Source of the DNA: an uncultured Bacteroidota bacterium
GTDB lineage: Bacteria > Bacteroidota > Bacteroidia > Flavobacteriales > Flavobacteriaceae
NCBI GenBank assembly: GCA_902598525.1
Contig: CACKBZ010000002.1
Coordinates: 62,001 to 126,000, forward strand
Length of the DNA: 64,000 nt
Reading direction: 5' to 3'
A program made the translations under genes and the position numbers. Shown here piece after piece: positions 39,471 through 50,009 of this stretch (positions are counted from its first letter, which is position 1; each line of letters starts with the position of its first letter). The notes beneath the pieces were generated by a model, which had not been told where the DNA came from, made no database searches, and was given only the letters and a program-made list of their open reading frames with translations.

Positions 39471-40682
39471 TTAACGGGCTAGCCAAGTTGCTGGATTTTC
39501 TGGTTTTAATTCATTAAAAATATTAAATTTCAGTATTGTCTTACCTGTAGATTCATTTGTGAATACAATTCCAATTTCATCATTAGCTTCAACTTTATCT
39601 CCTTTTTTAACAAAAATACTAGATAGATTTTGATAGTTTGATATATATTTTCCATGTCGTATTAATACTCCTGGGTTACCCCCAGAAAATCCGTAAACAG
39701 ATAAAACCTCTCCTTCAAAAACTGAATAGGCAACTGAATTAGCTGATGTAGCAATTGTAATACCATTACTATTTATAGTAGTAGTTCTAACAACTGGGTG
39801 TGGTTGTGTACCAAATCTTCTTATTATTACACCCTCTCTAACAGGCCAGGGAAGCCTACCTTTATTTGACTGAAAATTATTTGAAATTATTCTGCCCTCC
39901 GGCGTAAGTGAAAATGTTGAAGAGTTATTATCATTATTAGACTCTGAAATAGCAAGTCTAATTAATTTTTCAATTTCATTATCAATAAGCCTAGCTTGTT
40001 TTTCTTTTTCTTGAATCTCAGCAGAGTAATTTTTTTGAACCTTAAGTAAATTATCAAATAATCTGTCTTGTTGATCTTTCTCTTCATTAAGAGCTTCACG
40101 CTCTAATAGATTCTCTTTAACAATATTTTGTTTTTCAATTTTTCTTTTATCAAGGCTATCAATATTTTTAGATATCTCTTTTTGAATTAACACAATTTTA
40201 TTTGCCTGCTCTTTTCTATATTTTGAGTATTGTTTAAAATATTGAAATCTTTTAAATGCTTGGTTAATATTATCAGAGGCAAATAAAAACATCATTTTCA
40301 TTTCTGAGGACCTTTTCTTATATGAGGTATAAACAATTTTGGAATATTCGTCCTTAAGCTTTTTTAAATCAACCTCAAGATCAGCAATTCTCTCATTTTG
40401 ATTAAAAATTATATTATTTAGATTATTAACCTGGGAGTTATTTATCTTAATAAGCCTATCTCTAACTGATATTTTAAGGTGAATATCTTCTAATTCATCA
40501 GCAATATTTTTAGATTTATTTCTTGAGTCATTAATTAAGGCGTTTATCTGCTGAATTTCTTTTTTAATAGATAATTTTTGTGCTTCGAGTTTTTTTTGTC
40601 TTTCCTTATAGTTTTGAGCATTTAGTCCAAAGGATAATAATAGAAATAATAAGAGATATATTTTAATTAAAAATCTCATCAA
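39471..40682 (-). CDS. EnvC-like murein hydrolase activator (coiled-coil + M23 domain)
   Basis: Long N-terminal coiled coil; GRLPWPVREGVIIRRFGTQPHPV...VYSVFEGEVLSVYGFSGGNPGVLIRHG. Confidence 0.88.
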   Translation of the reverse strand: MMRFLIKIYLLLFLLLSFGLNAQNYKERQKKLEAQKLSIKKEIQQINALINDSRNKSKNIADELEDIHLKISVRDRLIKINNSQVNNLNNIIFNQNERIADLEVDLKKLKDEYSKIVYTSYKKRSSEMKMMFLFASDNINQAFKRFQYFKQYSKYRKEQANKIVLIQKEISKNIDSLDKRKIEKQNIVKENLLEREALNEEKDQQDRLFDNLLKVQKNYSAEIQEKEKQARLIDNEIEKLIRLAISESNNDNNSSTFSLTPEGRIISNNFQSNKGRLPWPVREGVIIRRFGTQPHPVVRTTTINSNGITIATSANSVAYSVFEGEVLSVYGFSGGNPGVLIRHGKYISNYQNLSSIFVKKGDKVEANDEIGIVFTNESTGKTILKFNIFNELKPENPATWLAR

Positions 40683-41445
40683 GAGTTTTGAGTTTATATC
40701 CCTCTGGAATATCCATTGGGAAAGTTAGGGCATCTGGAAAGTCGTATTGAGAATACTCAAGATTAATTGAAATAATACTGCTTCCCTGCATAGAAGAAAT
40801 TCTTACAGATGTAGGGAGAAGGTTATCATTAATACGCTTGAAGTTTCCATAGTCAATTGTTAATAAAGATGATATAAAAGGTAGGTATAACCTTTGTTGT
40901 TCTAGTTGAAAGGTTTCTGGATTAATAAAAACTGTATTTTGAAGTCCTGCTGATGACTGCAACACATAAAAATTAGAATTTTTTATTCTCTCCCATCCCG
41001 CCTTGTTGATTTCAATCAATGGTTTACCAAAAAGTAAATTTTGTATTAATTTAACTGGCTTTTTTATACCTGCTAATCTCATTAATTGAGTAATATCTTG
41101 GTCTACATAAGTTTTTTGAAATTTTTCATAAAAGATTATTCTTTCATTATCTAAAAAGATTTTTGCAATAGGAACGATCATTGATGCGCTAATCCAAAGA
41201 CTCTCATCTTCTGTCGCCCTTAAACTTAGAATTATTGACTGAATAGATTTCCCATCATTAAATTCAACCTTTGCTCTATTTCGCAAATTTTTAAAATTAA
41301 CTTCTGCCCTTTTTGCATTTTTAATTATTTCACTGGTGTCAACGATATCTAGGGGAACGCTACTTACAATTTGTTTATTAGTTGAACAGGATTGGACTAT
41401 AAACAAAATGACTATTATAAATAACTTTATTTTTTTAAACTTCAT
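40663..41445 (-). CDS. DUF4292 family lipoprotein
   Basis: FIVQSC lipobox; NFKNLRNRAKVEFNDGKSIQSIILSLRATEDESLWISASMIVPIAKIFL; position beside an envC-like gene as in Bacteroidota. Confidence 0.75.
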   Translation of the reverse strand: MKFKKIKLFIIVILFIVQSCSTNKQIVSSVPLDIVDTSEIIKNAKRAEVNFKNLRNRAKVEFNDGKSIQSIILSLRATEDESLWISASMIVPIAKIFLDNERIIFYEKFQKTYVDQDITQLMRLAGIKKPVKLIQNLLFGKPLIEINKAGWERIKNSNFYVLQSSAGLQNTVFINPETFQLEQQRLYLPFISSLLTIDYGNFKRINDNLLPTSVRISSMQGSSIISINLEYSQYDFPDALTFPMDIPEGYKLKTLDEIFN

Positions 41446-42454
41446 TATTTATTGATTTTGAATTGTCACCCAAAAAAATTTCTGAACTAGATCCTTCGAA
41501 TATACAGTTAGATCCTATGATAGAATTAACTAGGTTAGAATTACTAATTTCCACACTGTTAAAAATAATAGAATTATTGATTCTAGTATTTTTAATTTTA
41601 CTATTATCCCCAATACTTACATAAGGTCCAATAGTTGAATTTTTAATTTTCACATTTTTACCAATAAATGCAGGAGGCTTGATTATTACCTCTTTATCAA
41701 ATACTCTATTATGTCCAAAATTATTATGGTATGTATCCATGATTATCTTAGTTGAATTAAGCAATAGTTCAGGAGTTCCACAGTCCATCCAAATATCAAT
41801 CTCTTTAGGAACGAGACTATCCCCATTTTTTATCATTTTTTCAATTCCATAATTTAGGAGGTACTCTTCTCCTGGGCTTAACTTTTCTGATAAATGTTTT
41901 CTTAAATATCCCCTTAGATTTGCAGCTTCCTTAAAATAATAAATCCCTACTACTGCTAAATCTGAAATAAATTCAGCTGGTTTTTCAATCAGCTCTATAA
42001 TTTTATTTTCATTGTCAAGATTGACAACGCCATATGCTGAGGGATTATCAACTTTCTTCACCCATATTATTCCATCAACCTTGGTATCAATTTCTATATT
42101 ACCTTGAATCATAGTATCAGCATATGCAATTATTGATGGACCTGATAAAGATTCTTCTGCACACATTATTGCATGGCCGGTTCCTAGCTGTTCAAGTTGC
42201 CTATAAATTTTGGTTTTTGCTTTATATTTCTCTGAAATTATATTGAGGGAACTTACAACTTCATCATTGAAATATGATTCATCTCCGAGTATATATACTA
42301 TCTCGTCAATATTACTTTTAACCTTAGAAGTAATCTGATCAATTAAGTGTTCAACAATAGGTTTATCTAAAACATTTATAAGAGGTTTAGGACATGTTAG
42401 AGTAAAAGGTCTTAGCCTTGTCCCCTTACCAGCCATAGGAATAAATATTTTCAT
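41435..42454 (-). CDS. Sugar-phosphate nucleotidyltransferase
   Basis: MKIFIPMAGKGTRLRPFTLTCPKPLINVLDKPIVEHLI and a C-terminal left-handed beta-helix. Confidence 0.92.
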   Translation of the reverse strand: MKIFIPMAGKGTRLRPFTLTCPKPLINVLDKPIVEHLIDQITSKVKSNIDEIVYILGDESYFNDEVVSSLNIISEKYKAKTKIYRQLEQLGTGHAIMCAEESLSGPSIIAYADTMIQGNIEIDTKVDGIIWVKKVDNPSAYGVVNLDNENKIIELIEKPAEFISDLAVVGIYYFKEAANLRGYLRKHLSEKLSPGEEYLLNYGIEKMIKNGDSLVPKEIDIWMDCGTPELLLNSTKIIMDTYHNNFGHNRVFDKEVIIKPPAFIGKNVKIKNSTIGPYVSIGDNSKIKNTRINNSIIFNSVEISNSNLVNSIIGSNCIFEGSSSEIFLGDNSKSINNEV

Positions 42455-42503
42455 TTACTTAATTTATTCTCAAAAATACAAAAGTTTATACTGTTGGATT
42501 AAC

Positions 42504-43364
42504 TTAAGAGTTTAGCGCTTCTGCACCTCCTACAATTTCTAGGATTTCGTTTGTAATTGCTGTCTGCCTTGCTTTATTATAAGTTAGCTTAAGCTGATCT
42601 CTTAACTCTGACGCATTATCAGTAGCTTTATGCATCGCTGTCATTCTTGCTCCATGTTCTCCTGCAATAGAATCTGAGATTGCCTTAAAGAGCTGTATAG
42701 ATAACGATTTTGGAATTAATTCATTTAAAATTTTAGGCCTATTTGGTTCAAATATATAATCTCCAGATACAGATTTATTTTCATCAACACTCTCTTCAAT
42801 TGGAAGATACTGTTCTTTAGTCACTATTTGAGTTGCTGCATTTTTAAAATGATTGTAAACAAGTGTAACTTCATCATATTCGTTATCAGAAAATTTCTGC
42901 ATTACTGTTTCAGCAATTTCCTTAATGTTATTATAATTAAAATTATCATAAACATCATTATGTGAGCTTATAACCTCAAACTTCTTAGAAAGAATGTCAT
43001 CGCCTTTTTTTCCAATAGTTAATAAATCGACTGTTTTGAATGCACTGGTTGTTTTAATATTATTTACTTCTTTTATAATATTAGAATTAAATCCACCGCA
43101 TAAACCTTTATTAGATGTTATGGCAATGATTAGTAAATTCTTTAACTCTCTTTTCTCAAATAAGGGATTTGTGTCATCGGAGTCTGTTGAGGCAGAGATA
43201 TTTTTTATAAGCTCAGAGAGCTTATTAGAATATGGTAGGGTAGCAGAAATTGAGTCTTGAGCCTTCTTCAATTTAGCTGCAGAAACCATTTTCATAGCGT
43301 TGGTAATCTGCATCGTTGAAGACACAGAGCTAATTCTATTTCTTATCTCTTTTAATCCAGACAT
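42504..43364 (-). CDS. atpG: F0F1 ATP synthase subunit gamma
   Basis: LKEIRNRISSVSSTMQITNAMKMVSAAKLKKAQ; SNKGLCGGFNSNI; EHGARMTAMHKATDNA. Confidence 0.97.
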   Translation of the reverse strand: MSGLKEIRNRISSVSSTMQITNAMKMVSAAKLKKAQDSISATLPYSNKLSELIKNISASTDSDDTNPLFEKRELKNLLIIAITSNKGLCGGFNSNIIKEVNNIKTTSAFKTVDLLTIGKKGDDILSKKFEVISSHNDVYDNFNYNNIKEIAETVMQKFSDNEYDEVTLVYNHFKNAATQIVTKEQYLPIEESVDENKSVSGDYIFEPNRPKILNELIPKSLSIQLFKAISDSIAGEHGARMTAMHKATDNASELRDQLKLTYNKARQTAITNEILEIVGGAEALNS

Positions 43365-43367
43365 TAC

Positions 43368-44942
43368 TTAAAAAGATTTTGCAATTTTTTCAGCAACTTT
43401 TTTAATCTCATGAGTTTCTTTATCAGAGATTTTTCCTGCTTTTAATTCACTCAAAAGTTTCTTATGATTCTTTCTAAGTTCCTGTAGAAATGTCTCTTCA
43501 AAAGCCTTGACTTTCTCAACAGGCACATCTTTGAGAAGGTTTTGAGATCCTGCATATATTATTGCTACTTGGTCTTCCACTTGGAATGGATCATTCTGAT
43601 TTTGTTTAAGGATTTCAACATTTCTTCTACCTTTTTCAATAACGTTTAGAGTTGCTGCATCTAGATCTGAGCCAAACTTAGAAAATGCTTCAAGTTCTCT
43701 ATATTGTGCTTGGTCTAATTTTAATGTACCTGCAACCTTTTTCATTGATTTAATTTGAGCAGAACCTCCAACTCTTGATACAGATATTCCGACATTAATT
43801 GCAGGTCTTACACCTGAGTTAAATAAGTCTGACTCCAAAAATATTTGACCATCAGTAATTGAAATTACATTTGTTGGAATGTAGGCTGATACATCTCCAG
43901 CTTGTGTTTCAATTATTGGTAATGCTGTTAAAGATCCTCCCCCTTTTACTTTTGATTTTAATGAATCCGGTAGATCGTTCATTCCACTTGCTACCTTATC
44001 ATCATTTACAACTTTGGCTGACCTCTCTAATAATCTTGAGTGGAGGTAAAATACATCTCCAGGATAAGCCTCTCTTCCAGGAGGTCTTCTAAGAAGTAAC
44101 GAAACCTCTCTATATGCAACTGCCTGTTTAGATAAATCATCGTAAATAATTAAAGCAGGCCTTCCTGTATCTCTAAAATATTCCCCTATACAAGCACCTG
44201 AAAATGGAGCAAAAACTTGCATTGGAGCAGGGTCTGATGCATTAGCTGCAACAATTACTGTGTAAGCAAGCGCTCCTTTATCTTCTAGTGTTTTAGCGAT
44301 TGCTGCAACCGTTGATGCTTTTTGCCCAATCGCAACATAGATACAAAAAACAGGCTCTCCTGCATCATAAAACTCTTTTTGATTTAAAATTGTATCAATA
44401 CAAACAGTAGTTTTACCTGTCTGTCTATCACCGATAACTAATTCTCTTTGACCTCTTCCAATTGGGATCATAGCATCAATTGATTTTATTCCCGTTTGTA
44501 ACGGCTCGTTAACTGGCTGACGATATATAACACCTGGAGCTTTTCTTTCAATAGGCATATCAAATAACTCTCCCTCAATAGGGCCTTTCCCGTCTATAGG
44601 ATTTCCAAGTGTATCAACAACTCTTCCTAATATTCCCTCTCCTACTTTAATTGATGCAATTTGATTTGTACGTTTAACATTATCCCCTTCTTTGATTTCT
44701 TTTGAAGGTCCAAATAATACAACCCCAACATGATCTTCTTCAAGATTTAACACCATACCTTGAAGACCATTTTCAAAAGCAACAAGCTCTCCATACTGGG
44801 CATTTGTCAGACCATAAACCCTAGCTATTCCATCACCTACCTCAAGAACAGTTCCTATTTCATCAAATGAGGATTGAATGTCTGCTGACTCCAATTGTTT
44901 TTTTAATAATGCTGATACCTCAGCTGGTTTAATTTTTTGCAT
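43368..44942 (-). CDS. atpA: F0F1 ATP synthase subunit alpha
   Basis: [74 protein letters not shown]. Confidence 0.98.
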   Translation of the reverse strand: MQKIKPAEVSALLKKQLESADIQSSFDEIGTVLEVGDGIARVYGLTNAQYGELVAFENGLQGMVLNLEEDHVGVVLFGPSKEIKEGDNVKRTNQIASIKVGEGILGRVVDTLGNPIDGKGPIEGELFDMPIERKAPGVIYRQPVNEPLQTGIKSIDAMIPIGRGQRELVIGDRQTGKTTVCIDTILNQKEFYDAGEPVFCIYVAIGQKASTVAAIAKTLEDKGALAYTVIVAANASDPAPMQVFAPFSGACIGEYFRDTGRPALIIYDDLSKQAVAYREVSLLLRRPPGREAYPGDVFYLHSRLLERSAKVVNDDKVASGMNDLPDSLKSKVKGGGSLTALPIIETQAGDVSAYIPTNVISITDGQIFLESDLFNSGVRPAINVGISVSRVGGSAQIKSMKKVAGTLKLDQAQYRELEAFSKFGSDLDAATLNVIEKGRRNVEILKQNQNDPFQVEDQVAIIYAGSQNLLKDVPVEKVKAFEETFLQELRKNHKKLLSELKAGKISDKETHEIKKVAEKIAKSF

Positions 44943-44952
44943 TTTTTATTAT

Positions 44953-45489
44953 TTAATTTGTTTTAAGTTGCTTTTTCATCATATTTAATCTCTTTTTAAT
45001 ACTTGCATCTAATCTAGTATTATCTATATCAAGAGTAAAACCTGCGATCAAGCTTTCATCTTTCTTTTTTGTCAATTTAATTTCACCGGTTTTGATTGAT
45101 GAAATATATTTTTTTATTGTTGATTCAACTTTATCAGAAATTTCGATTGGAGTTGTTACTGTAACCTCAACAATATTTTTATAATCATAATAAAGCTTTA
45201 CAAAGGCAGAACAAACACTAAGAATTAAATCTATCCTATTATTCGATGACAGTATATTAAACAAAATAGAAATATTGGGCAACGAATTACCAGTGATATC
45301 GTTTAGTAAAGATTTTTTAAGGTCTTTTGAAATCGTAGGATTTGATATAAAATCTTTTAATTCCTCTGACTCTTTTAAAGTATTAGACAGGGATAATATT
45401 TCTTCAAACAACATGTCAAGATTGCCTTGATCAATTGAGTAAAGGATCAAAGCTTTAGCATATCTTTTAGATGTTGTTCCGATAGCCAT
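44953..45489 (-). CDS. atpH: F0F1 ATP synthase subunit delta
   Basis: KRYAKALI start; VTTPIEISDKVESTI; DESLIAGFTLDIDNTRLDASIKKRLNMM; operon position. Confidence 0.95.
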   Translation of the reverse strand: MAIGTTSKRYAKALILYSIDQGNLDMLFEEILSLSNTLKESEELKDFISNPTISKDLKKSLLNDITGNSLPNISILFNILSSNNRIDLILSVCSAFVKLYYDYKNIVEVTVTTPIEISDKVESTIKKYISSIKTGEIKLTKKKDESLIAGFTLDIDNTRLDASIKKRLNMMKKQLKTN

Positions 45490-45494
45490 ATTAT

Positions 45495-45995
45495 TTAATT
45501 AAACTTTTTTTCATTCAAGAGCTTATCTATATAATCTTGATGGTTCTTATCCTTGTCAAGCTCTTGCTCAAGAACTTTAGAAGCAATTTCAATTGAAAGG
45601 TCAGCAACTTGATTTTTAATTTCATTCATGGCTGCTCTTTTCTCATTTTCGATCGAAGATCTTGCCTGTGTTAAAATTTTTTCTGCCTCAGACCTAGCCT
45701 CAGATTTTGCTTTTTCAATAAGTTCTTTACCTGACTGTTTTGCCTGATTCACCATGGCATCACTTTCAGCCCTTGCTTCTTGCAGAATTTTTTTATTCTC
45801 TGCTTGCATATTCTCCATTTCTTTTTTTGCCTCTTTAGCAGAGTTTAAAGAGTCTCTTATAGATTTCTCTCTTTCATTAACAGTATCCAATATAGGCTTC
45901 CACGCATATTTTCTTAGTAAGAAAATTAGTGTTACAAATATTATAGTCTGCCAGAAAAAAAGACCAGAAGAAAATTCGCTTATTAACTTTTCCAT
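45495..45995 (-). CDS. atpF: F0F1 ATP synthase subunit b
   Basis: One N-terminal TM then a long helix: LLRKYAWKPILDTVNEREKSIRDSLNSAKEAKKEM. Confidence 0.96.
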   Translation of the reverse strand: MEKLISEFSSGLFFWQTIIFVTLIFLLRKYAWKPILDTVNEREKSIRDSLNSAKEAKKEMENMQAENKKILQEARAESDAMVNQAKQSGKELIEKAKSEARSEAEKILTQARSSIENEKRAAMNEIKNQVADLSIEIASKVLEQELDKDKNHQDYIDKLLNEKKFN

Positions 45996-46007
45996 AAGTT
46001 GGTTTTA

Positions 46008-46202
46008 TTAATTAACAGCAAACAATGCAGCAAAAGCAATTCCCTCAACAAGAGCTGCAATAACAATAGCAGCTACAAGAATTTTGTTTGATGCATCAGG
46101 CTGTCTACCTATTGCATCCATTGCTCCACGACCAATAAGACCGATCCCGATTCCTGTTCCGATAATTACTAGTCCTGCTCCGACTATTTTTGGTATTTCC
46201 AT
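46008..46202 (-). CDS. atpE: F0F1 ATP synthase subunit c
   Basis: GAGLVIIGTGIGIGLIGRGAMDAIGRQPDASNKI...ALVEGIAFAALF. Confidence 0.97.
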   Translation of the reverse strand: MEIPKIVGAGLVIIGTGIGIGLIGRGAMDAIGRQPDASNKILVAAIVIAALVEGIAFAALFAVN

Positions 46203-46234
46203 TTTTATAAATTTAAGTTATACATTTAGTTTAA

Positions 46235-47305
46235 TTAATGATCGTCCTCTTGAACTGCAAAACCAAAATACAAGGCAGATAGAAGAGTAAAAATATACGC
46301 CTGCAATAATGCAACAAGTACTTCGATAATTGAAATGAAGAACACAAGGACAAGTGATAGGCTTGATCCAACTAGATTTTTAAAAATAAATATTAGTCCG
46401 ATTAAGCTATATAATACAATATGACCTGCAAGTATATTTGCATATAACCTTATCATTAGAGAAAAAGGTTTTATGAATACACCTAAAAGTTCGATAGGAG
46501 CCAAAAGGGGTTTTAACCATACCGGAACACCTGGCATCCAAAAAATATGTTTCCAATAAGTTTTATTTGCAGTAAGATTTGTAATTAGAAATGTAACAAG
46601 AGCCAATCCAAATGTTACTGCTATATTTCCAGTGGCATTAACTCCGAGAGGACTTAATCCTAAGAGATTTAAAAACCAGATAAAAAAGAATAGGGTCAGT
46701 AAAAAAGACATATACTTTTTATGCTTCTCTTCTCCTATACTAGGTATTGCAATTTCATCTCTAATATATATAACAATTGGCTCAAAAAATCTTCCAACAC
46801 CTTTAGCAATTTGATTGTTATCATTATATGACCTTGCTAGTGATCTAAATAGATAGAACATGAGTATCGATACTAATAGTATTGAAAAAACACTTTTAGT
46901 AATTGAAAGGTCTAGAGGTCTTGCATTTGTTACCTTGCCTTTTTCATCGTAAGAAATATACCCCTCTGAGTTAGTTTCATATATCTTTCCATGATACAGT
47001 TTATAATATTTTCCTGAAGACTCAACAACTTTTTTACCATGATCAAGTTTGGATGACATAAAAAATTTAACACCATCATCTACGAGTATGACTGGCAGAG
47101 GAAATCCATAATACTTCTTTTCTCCAGTTTTTTTATCTTTTGTGGAAAAAAGAGAAAAGTCATGTGAGTCTTGAACATGATGGTAGATATACTCTGTGAT
47201 TTCTTCTTGAAGTGTTTGTTCTTTTTCTTCTTCTAAAGCGTAAGTAAAAGACGCAAAAACTAGCATTATTGGTAGAAATAAAGATCTGCTTATTTTGTAT
47301 ATCAT
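46235..47305 (-). CDS. atpB: F0F1 ATP synthase subunit a
   Basis: ELLGVFIKPFSLMIRLYANILAGHIVLYSLIGL; long periplasmic N-terminal extension. Confidence 0.96.
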   Translation of the reverse strand: MIYKISRSLFLPIMLVFASFTYALEEEKEQTLQEEITEYIYHHVQDSHDFSLFSTKDKKTGEKKYYGFPLPVILVDDGVKFFMSSKLDHGKKVVESSGKYYKLYHGKIYETNSEGYISYDEKGKVTNARPLDLSITKSVFSILLVSILMFYLFRSLARSYNDNNQIAKGVGRFFEPIVIYIRDEIAIPSIGEEKHKKYMSFLLTLFFFIWFLNLLGLSPLGVNATGNIAVTFGLALVTFLITNLTANKTYWKHIFWMPGVPVWLKPLLAPIELLGVFIKPFSLMIRLYANILAGHIVLYSLIGLIFIFKNLVGSSLSLVLVFFISIIEVLVALLQAYIFTLLSALYFGFAVQEDDH

Positions 47306-47393
47306 GCTTAAACTAAGTAGATTAAGTTTTGCGCGACAAATGTAAGATATAAATAGATATTTATAAAATCATTTGAGATCAAAATTTAAAAAG

Positions 47394-47597
47394 TTATTTT
47401 AAATTTTTTGTCTGAGATACAATTAAAAAAATTATGATAATTATACCTGTAATTGAAAGCCCTAAAGTAAAATAATTTGATTGTGTTTTAAAATAAGAAT
47501 CTGCCCATGCACCAAGTTTAATAAATAGATACATAACAGCTGCAATTTGAAAAACTAATCCGGAAAGAATTATCCAGGGTTTAGGCTGTCTTTTCAC
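47394..47597 (-). CDS. AtpZ/AtpI-like ATP synthase accessory membrane protein
   Basis: 67 aa, two TM segments; QIAAVMYLFIKLGAWADSYFKTQSNYFTLGLSITGIIIIIFLIV; located just upstream of atpB. Confidence 0.78.
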   Translation of the reverse strand: MKRQPKPWIILSGLVFQIAAVMYLFIKLGAWADSYFKTQSNYFTLGLSITGIIIIIFLIVSQTKNLK

Positions 47598-47982
47598 GGG
47601 CTTCGCCGAAGTTTGTTATCTTTTTCAACGAAGCATCCTCAGAGTTCTCTCCTTTCATTATGGATTTAGCATTAAAAACAGCACCAGACTCTACAACTAG
47701 CTTAGACATAATAACATCTCCTTTGACCTCACCAGTTGACCTAATAGACAACAAATCATCAGCTTGAACATTACCATTAATGTAACCTTCAATATCAGCA
47801 GATTTACATACAATACTACCTTCAATACGTCCGCTTTTTCCAACGACTACCTTACCATTTGTCTCAATTGTTCCTTCAAAGTTTCCGTCAACTCTAAAAT
47901 CACATTCGGATTTAAACTCTCCCTTGATCGAACTGTTTTTTTCTAGTATACAACAGCTTGCTGAATTGTTATAATTTTTCAT
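47581..47982 (-). CDS. Bactofilin
   Basis: SSIKGEFKSECDFRVDGNFEGTIETNGKVVVGKSGRIEGSIVCKSADIEGYINGNVQADDLLSIRSTGEVKGDV beta-helix repeats. Confidence 0.92.
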   Translation of the reverse strand: MKNYNNSASCCILEKNSSIKGEFKSECDFRVDGNFEGTIETNGKVVVGKSGRIEGSIVCKSADIEGYINGNVQADDLLSIRSTGEVKGDVIMSKLVVESGAVFNAKSIMKGENSEDASLKKITNFGEAREKTA

Positions 47983-48069
47983 TTTTTAAAATTGGGATGG
48001 TAAATTACAATATTTATTTTAAATAAATAGCTAATTTATTATTATTATTGCCCTACAAATAAAGGTTTT

Positions 48070-48351
48070 ATGTCGAAGAAAATTAAAATTATCTGTGATG
48101 ATATTGAATATAATCTTGAAATGCAAGATGATAAAACTATATTAGAGCTTGCTCTCGAAAATGATATTGATGCACCCTACTCATGTCAGGGTGGCATATG
48201 TAGCACTTGTTTGGCTAAGCTAACTTTAGGATCTGTAAAAATGGATAATAATCAAATTTTAACTGATGATGAAATTCAAGATGGATATATCCTTTCGTGT
48301 CAATCTCGTCCATCCTCAGATGAAGTAGAGATTAATTATGATGAGGTGTAG
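48070..48351 (+). CDS. 2Fe-2S ferredoxin
   Basis: DAPYSCQGGICSTCLAKLTLGSVKM...DGYILSCQSRP: C-x4-C-x2-C...C cluster motif. Confidence 0.95.
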   Translation: MSKKIKIICDDIEYNLEMQDDKTILELALENDIDAPYSCQGGICSTCLAKLTLGSVKMDNNQILTDDEIQDGYILSCQSRPSSDEVEINYDEV

Positions 48352-49399
48352 TTTGATATAAAATTTCCAAAACTTTTTCTATAACTATTTTAGGATCAAC
48401 TGATCTAAATGCATTTTCATATCCTTTTGGAATTTTATTACCAAAAATAGACGTTGGAACATAAGGATAATTATTCCTGTCTAATGTAATTGAATTTTCT
48501 TGAGGTTGATTAAATGGAGTAAACCCACAAAATGGATGAGTCATACCCCATAAAGTTAGAACAGGTATATCATAGTTTGCTGCAAGATGTCCATTTGCAG
48601 AGTCCATGGAAATCATAATGTCTAAATAACTAATAATATTGATTTGTTCTTGCAAGTTAAGTTTGTTAGACAGATCAATTACATTATCATATACATTTTC
48701 CCATATATTGAGTTGTTTTAAATTATCATTTCCTCCTCCAAACAAGTATATTATATGGTCCTTTTGAAGATATGCAATAACTTTTTGCATTAGATCTAAT
48801 GGATAGCTTTTTCCAACATGAGCAGCAAAAGGTGCAATCCCAATCATTTTTTTATTAGAAATATTAGATAACATTTTGTGCTCTTTGCTTTCTTGGCTTA
48901 AAAAAGGTTTAATAGGATATTCGTGATTACTCAAGTCAATAGGAAATCCTACACCTCTAAAAACATCAGAATATCTATAATGAACCTGAGTCAATGGCTT
49001 AAAAATTTTATTCTTTTTCCTAATTAATTTTTTTCTTTCTGATCTGCCTTTATTTATTGACTTAACTCGTGTAAAGGTTAGTTTAAATAATAGATTTAGA
49101 ATTTTTGTTCTTAAAACACCGTGTAGATCAACTACCGATTTTACTTTATTTTTTTTTAATTTCCTAAAAAGATTTAGCAGACCATAAAGCCCTTTATAAT
49201 TGTTATTTAAGTCTATGGGTATGAACTCAAGATTTTGAAATTCTTTAAAAAGCGGCGCAGCATAAGGTCTAGATGCAAAAACTATTTTTTGATTGGGGTA
49301 AGTTTGAAAAAATGACCTAAGAACAGGCACAGTCATGGCAATGTCACCTAGTGAAGAAAATCTATAAACCAGAATAGGCCTATTGTTTTTTTTAATCAT
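48332..49399 (-). CDS. Glycosyltransferase family 9 (heptosyltransferase-like)
   Basis: RPILVYRFSSLGDIAMTVPVLRSFFQTYP; GIAPFAAHVGKSYPLDLM; ISMDSANGHLAA. Confidence 0.9.
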   Translation of the reverse strand: MIKKNNRPILVYRFSSLGDIAMTVPVLRSFFQTYPNQKIVFASRPYAAPLFKEFQNLEFIPIDLNNNYKGLYGLLNLFRKLKKNKVKSVVDLHGVLRTKILNLLFKLTFTRVKSINKGRSERKKLIRKKNKIFKPLTQVHYRYSDVFRGVGFPIDLSNHEYPIKPFLSQESKEHKMLSNISNKKMIGIAPFAAHVGKSYPLDLMQKVIAYLQKDHIIYLFGGGNDNLKQLNIWENVYDNVIDLSNKLNLQEQINIISYLDIMISMDSANGHLAANYDIPVLTLWGMTHPFCGFTPFNQPQENSITLDRNNYPYVPTSIFGNKIPKGYENAFRSVDPKIVIEKVLEILYQTTPHHN

Positions 49400-50009
49400 C
49401 CTTTTTATAGAGAACTGGGTTCAAAGTTTCATCATTATACATCTTCATTTGTCTGTATACCCTCATTTTCTTTTCACCTTTTGATAAATCTTCTAATAAT
49501 TGATCTATAGATTCAGACAAATCTTTTCTTTGTTCAACAAGAATTTTTAATTTTTCAGTACATGAATCTTTGTGTTGATCACTTACATCGGTTCTTAGAG
49601 ACTCCTCTCTCATATGATATATTTTTAATATTAAGATCGAAAGTCTATCAAGAGCCCAAGCAGGGCTTTCTGTATTTACTTTAGCATCTTTTTTTGGAGT
49701 AATGTGTTTATATAGATTTAAAAAATATGAATCTATATATTCAACCATTTCTGTTCTATTCTGATTTGAACTATCAATTAACCTTTTTAATTTCATCCCT
49801 TCATTGGGTTCAATATCTGGGTCTCTTATAATATCTTCGTAATGCCACTGAACAGTGTCAATCCAATTCTTCTCATAAAGTAAATGTTCAAAATCTTTTT
49901 TATCAAAAGGATTGGTAGCTGAACGATTTATATCGTCATGAACATGATAGTCATCAACAGCTTTTTCAAATACTTTAATTGCCAAAGAGCTTATTGCGGT
50001 TTTTGTCAT
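49392..50009 (-). CDS. DUF4254 family protein
   Basis: WIDTVQWHYEDIIRDPDIEPNEGMKLKRLIDSSNQNRTEMVEYIDSYF; next to a GT9 gene. Confidence 0.82.
   Translation of the reverse strand: MTKTAISSLAIKVFEKAVDDYHVHDDINRSATNPFDKKDFEHLLYEKNWIDTVQWHYEDIIRDPDIEPNEGMKLKRLIDSSNQNRTEMVEYIDSYFLNLYKHITPKKDAKVNTESPAWALDRLSILILKIYHMREESLRTDVSDQHKDSCTEKLKILVEQRKDLSESIDQLLEDLSKGEKKMRVYRQMKMYNDETLNPVLYKKDD

Noticed and set aside
43859-44092. + strand ORF within atpA
   Set aside because: Antisense to a highly conserved gene, Leu/His-rich artefact.
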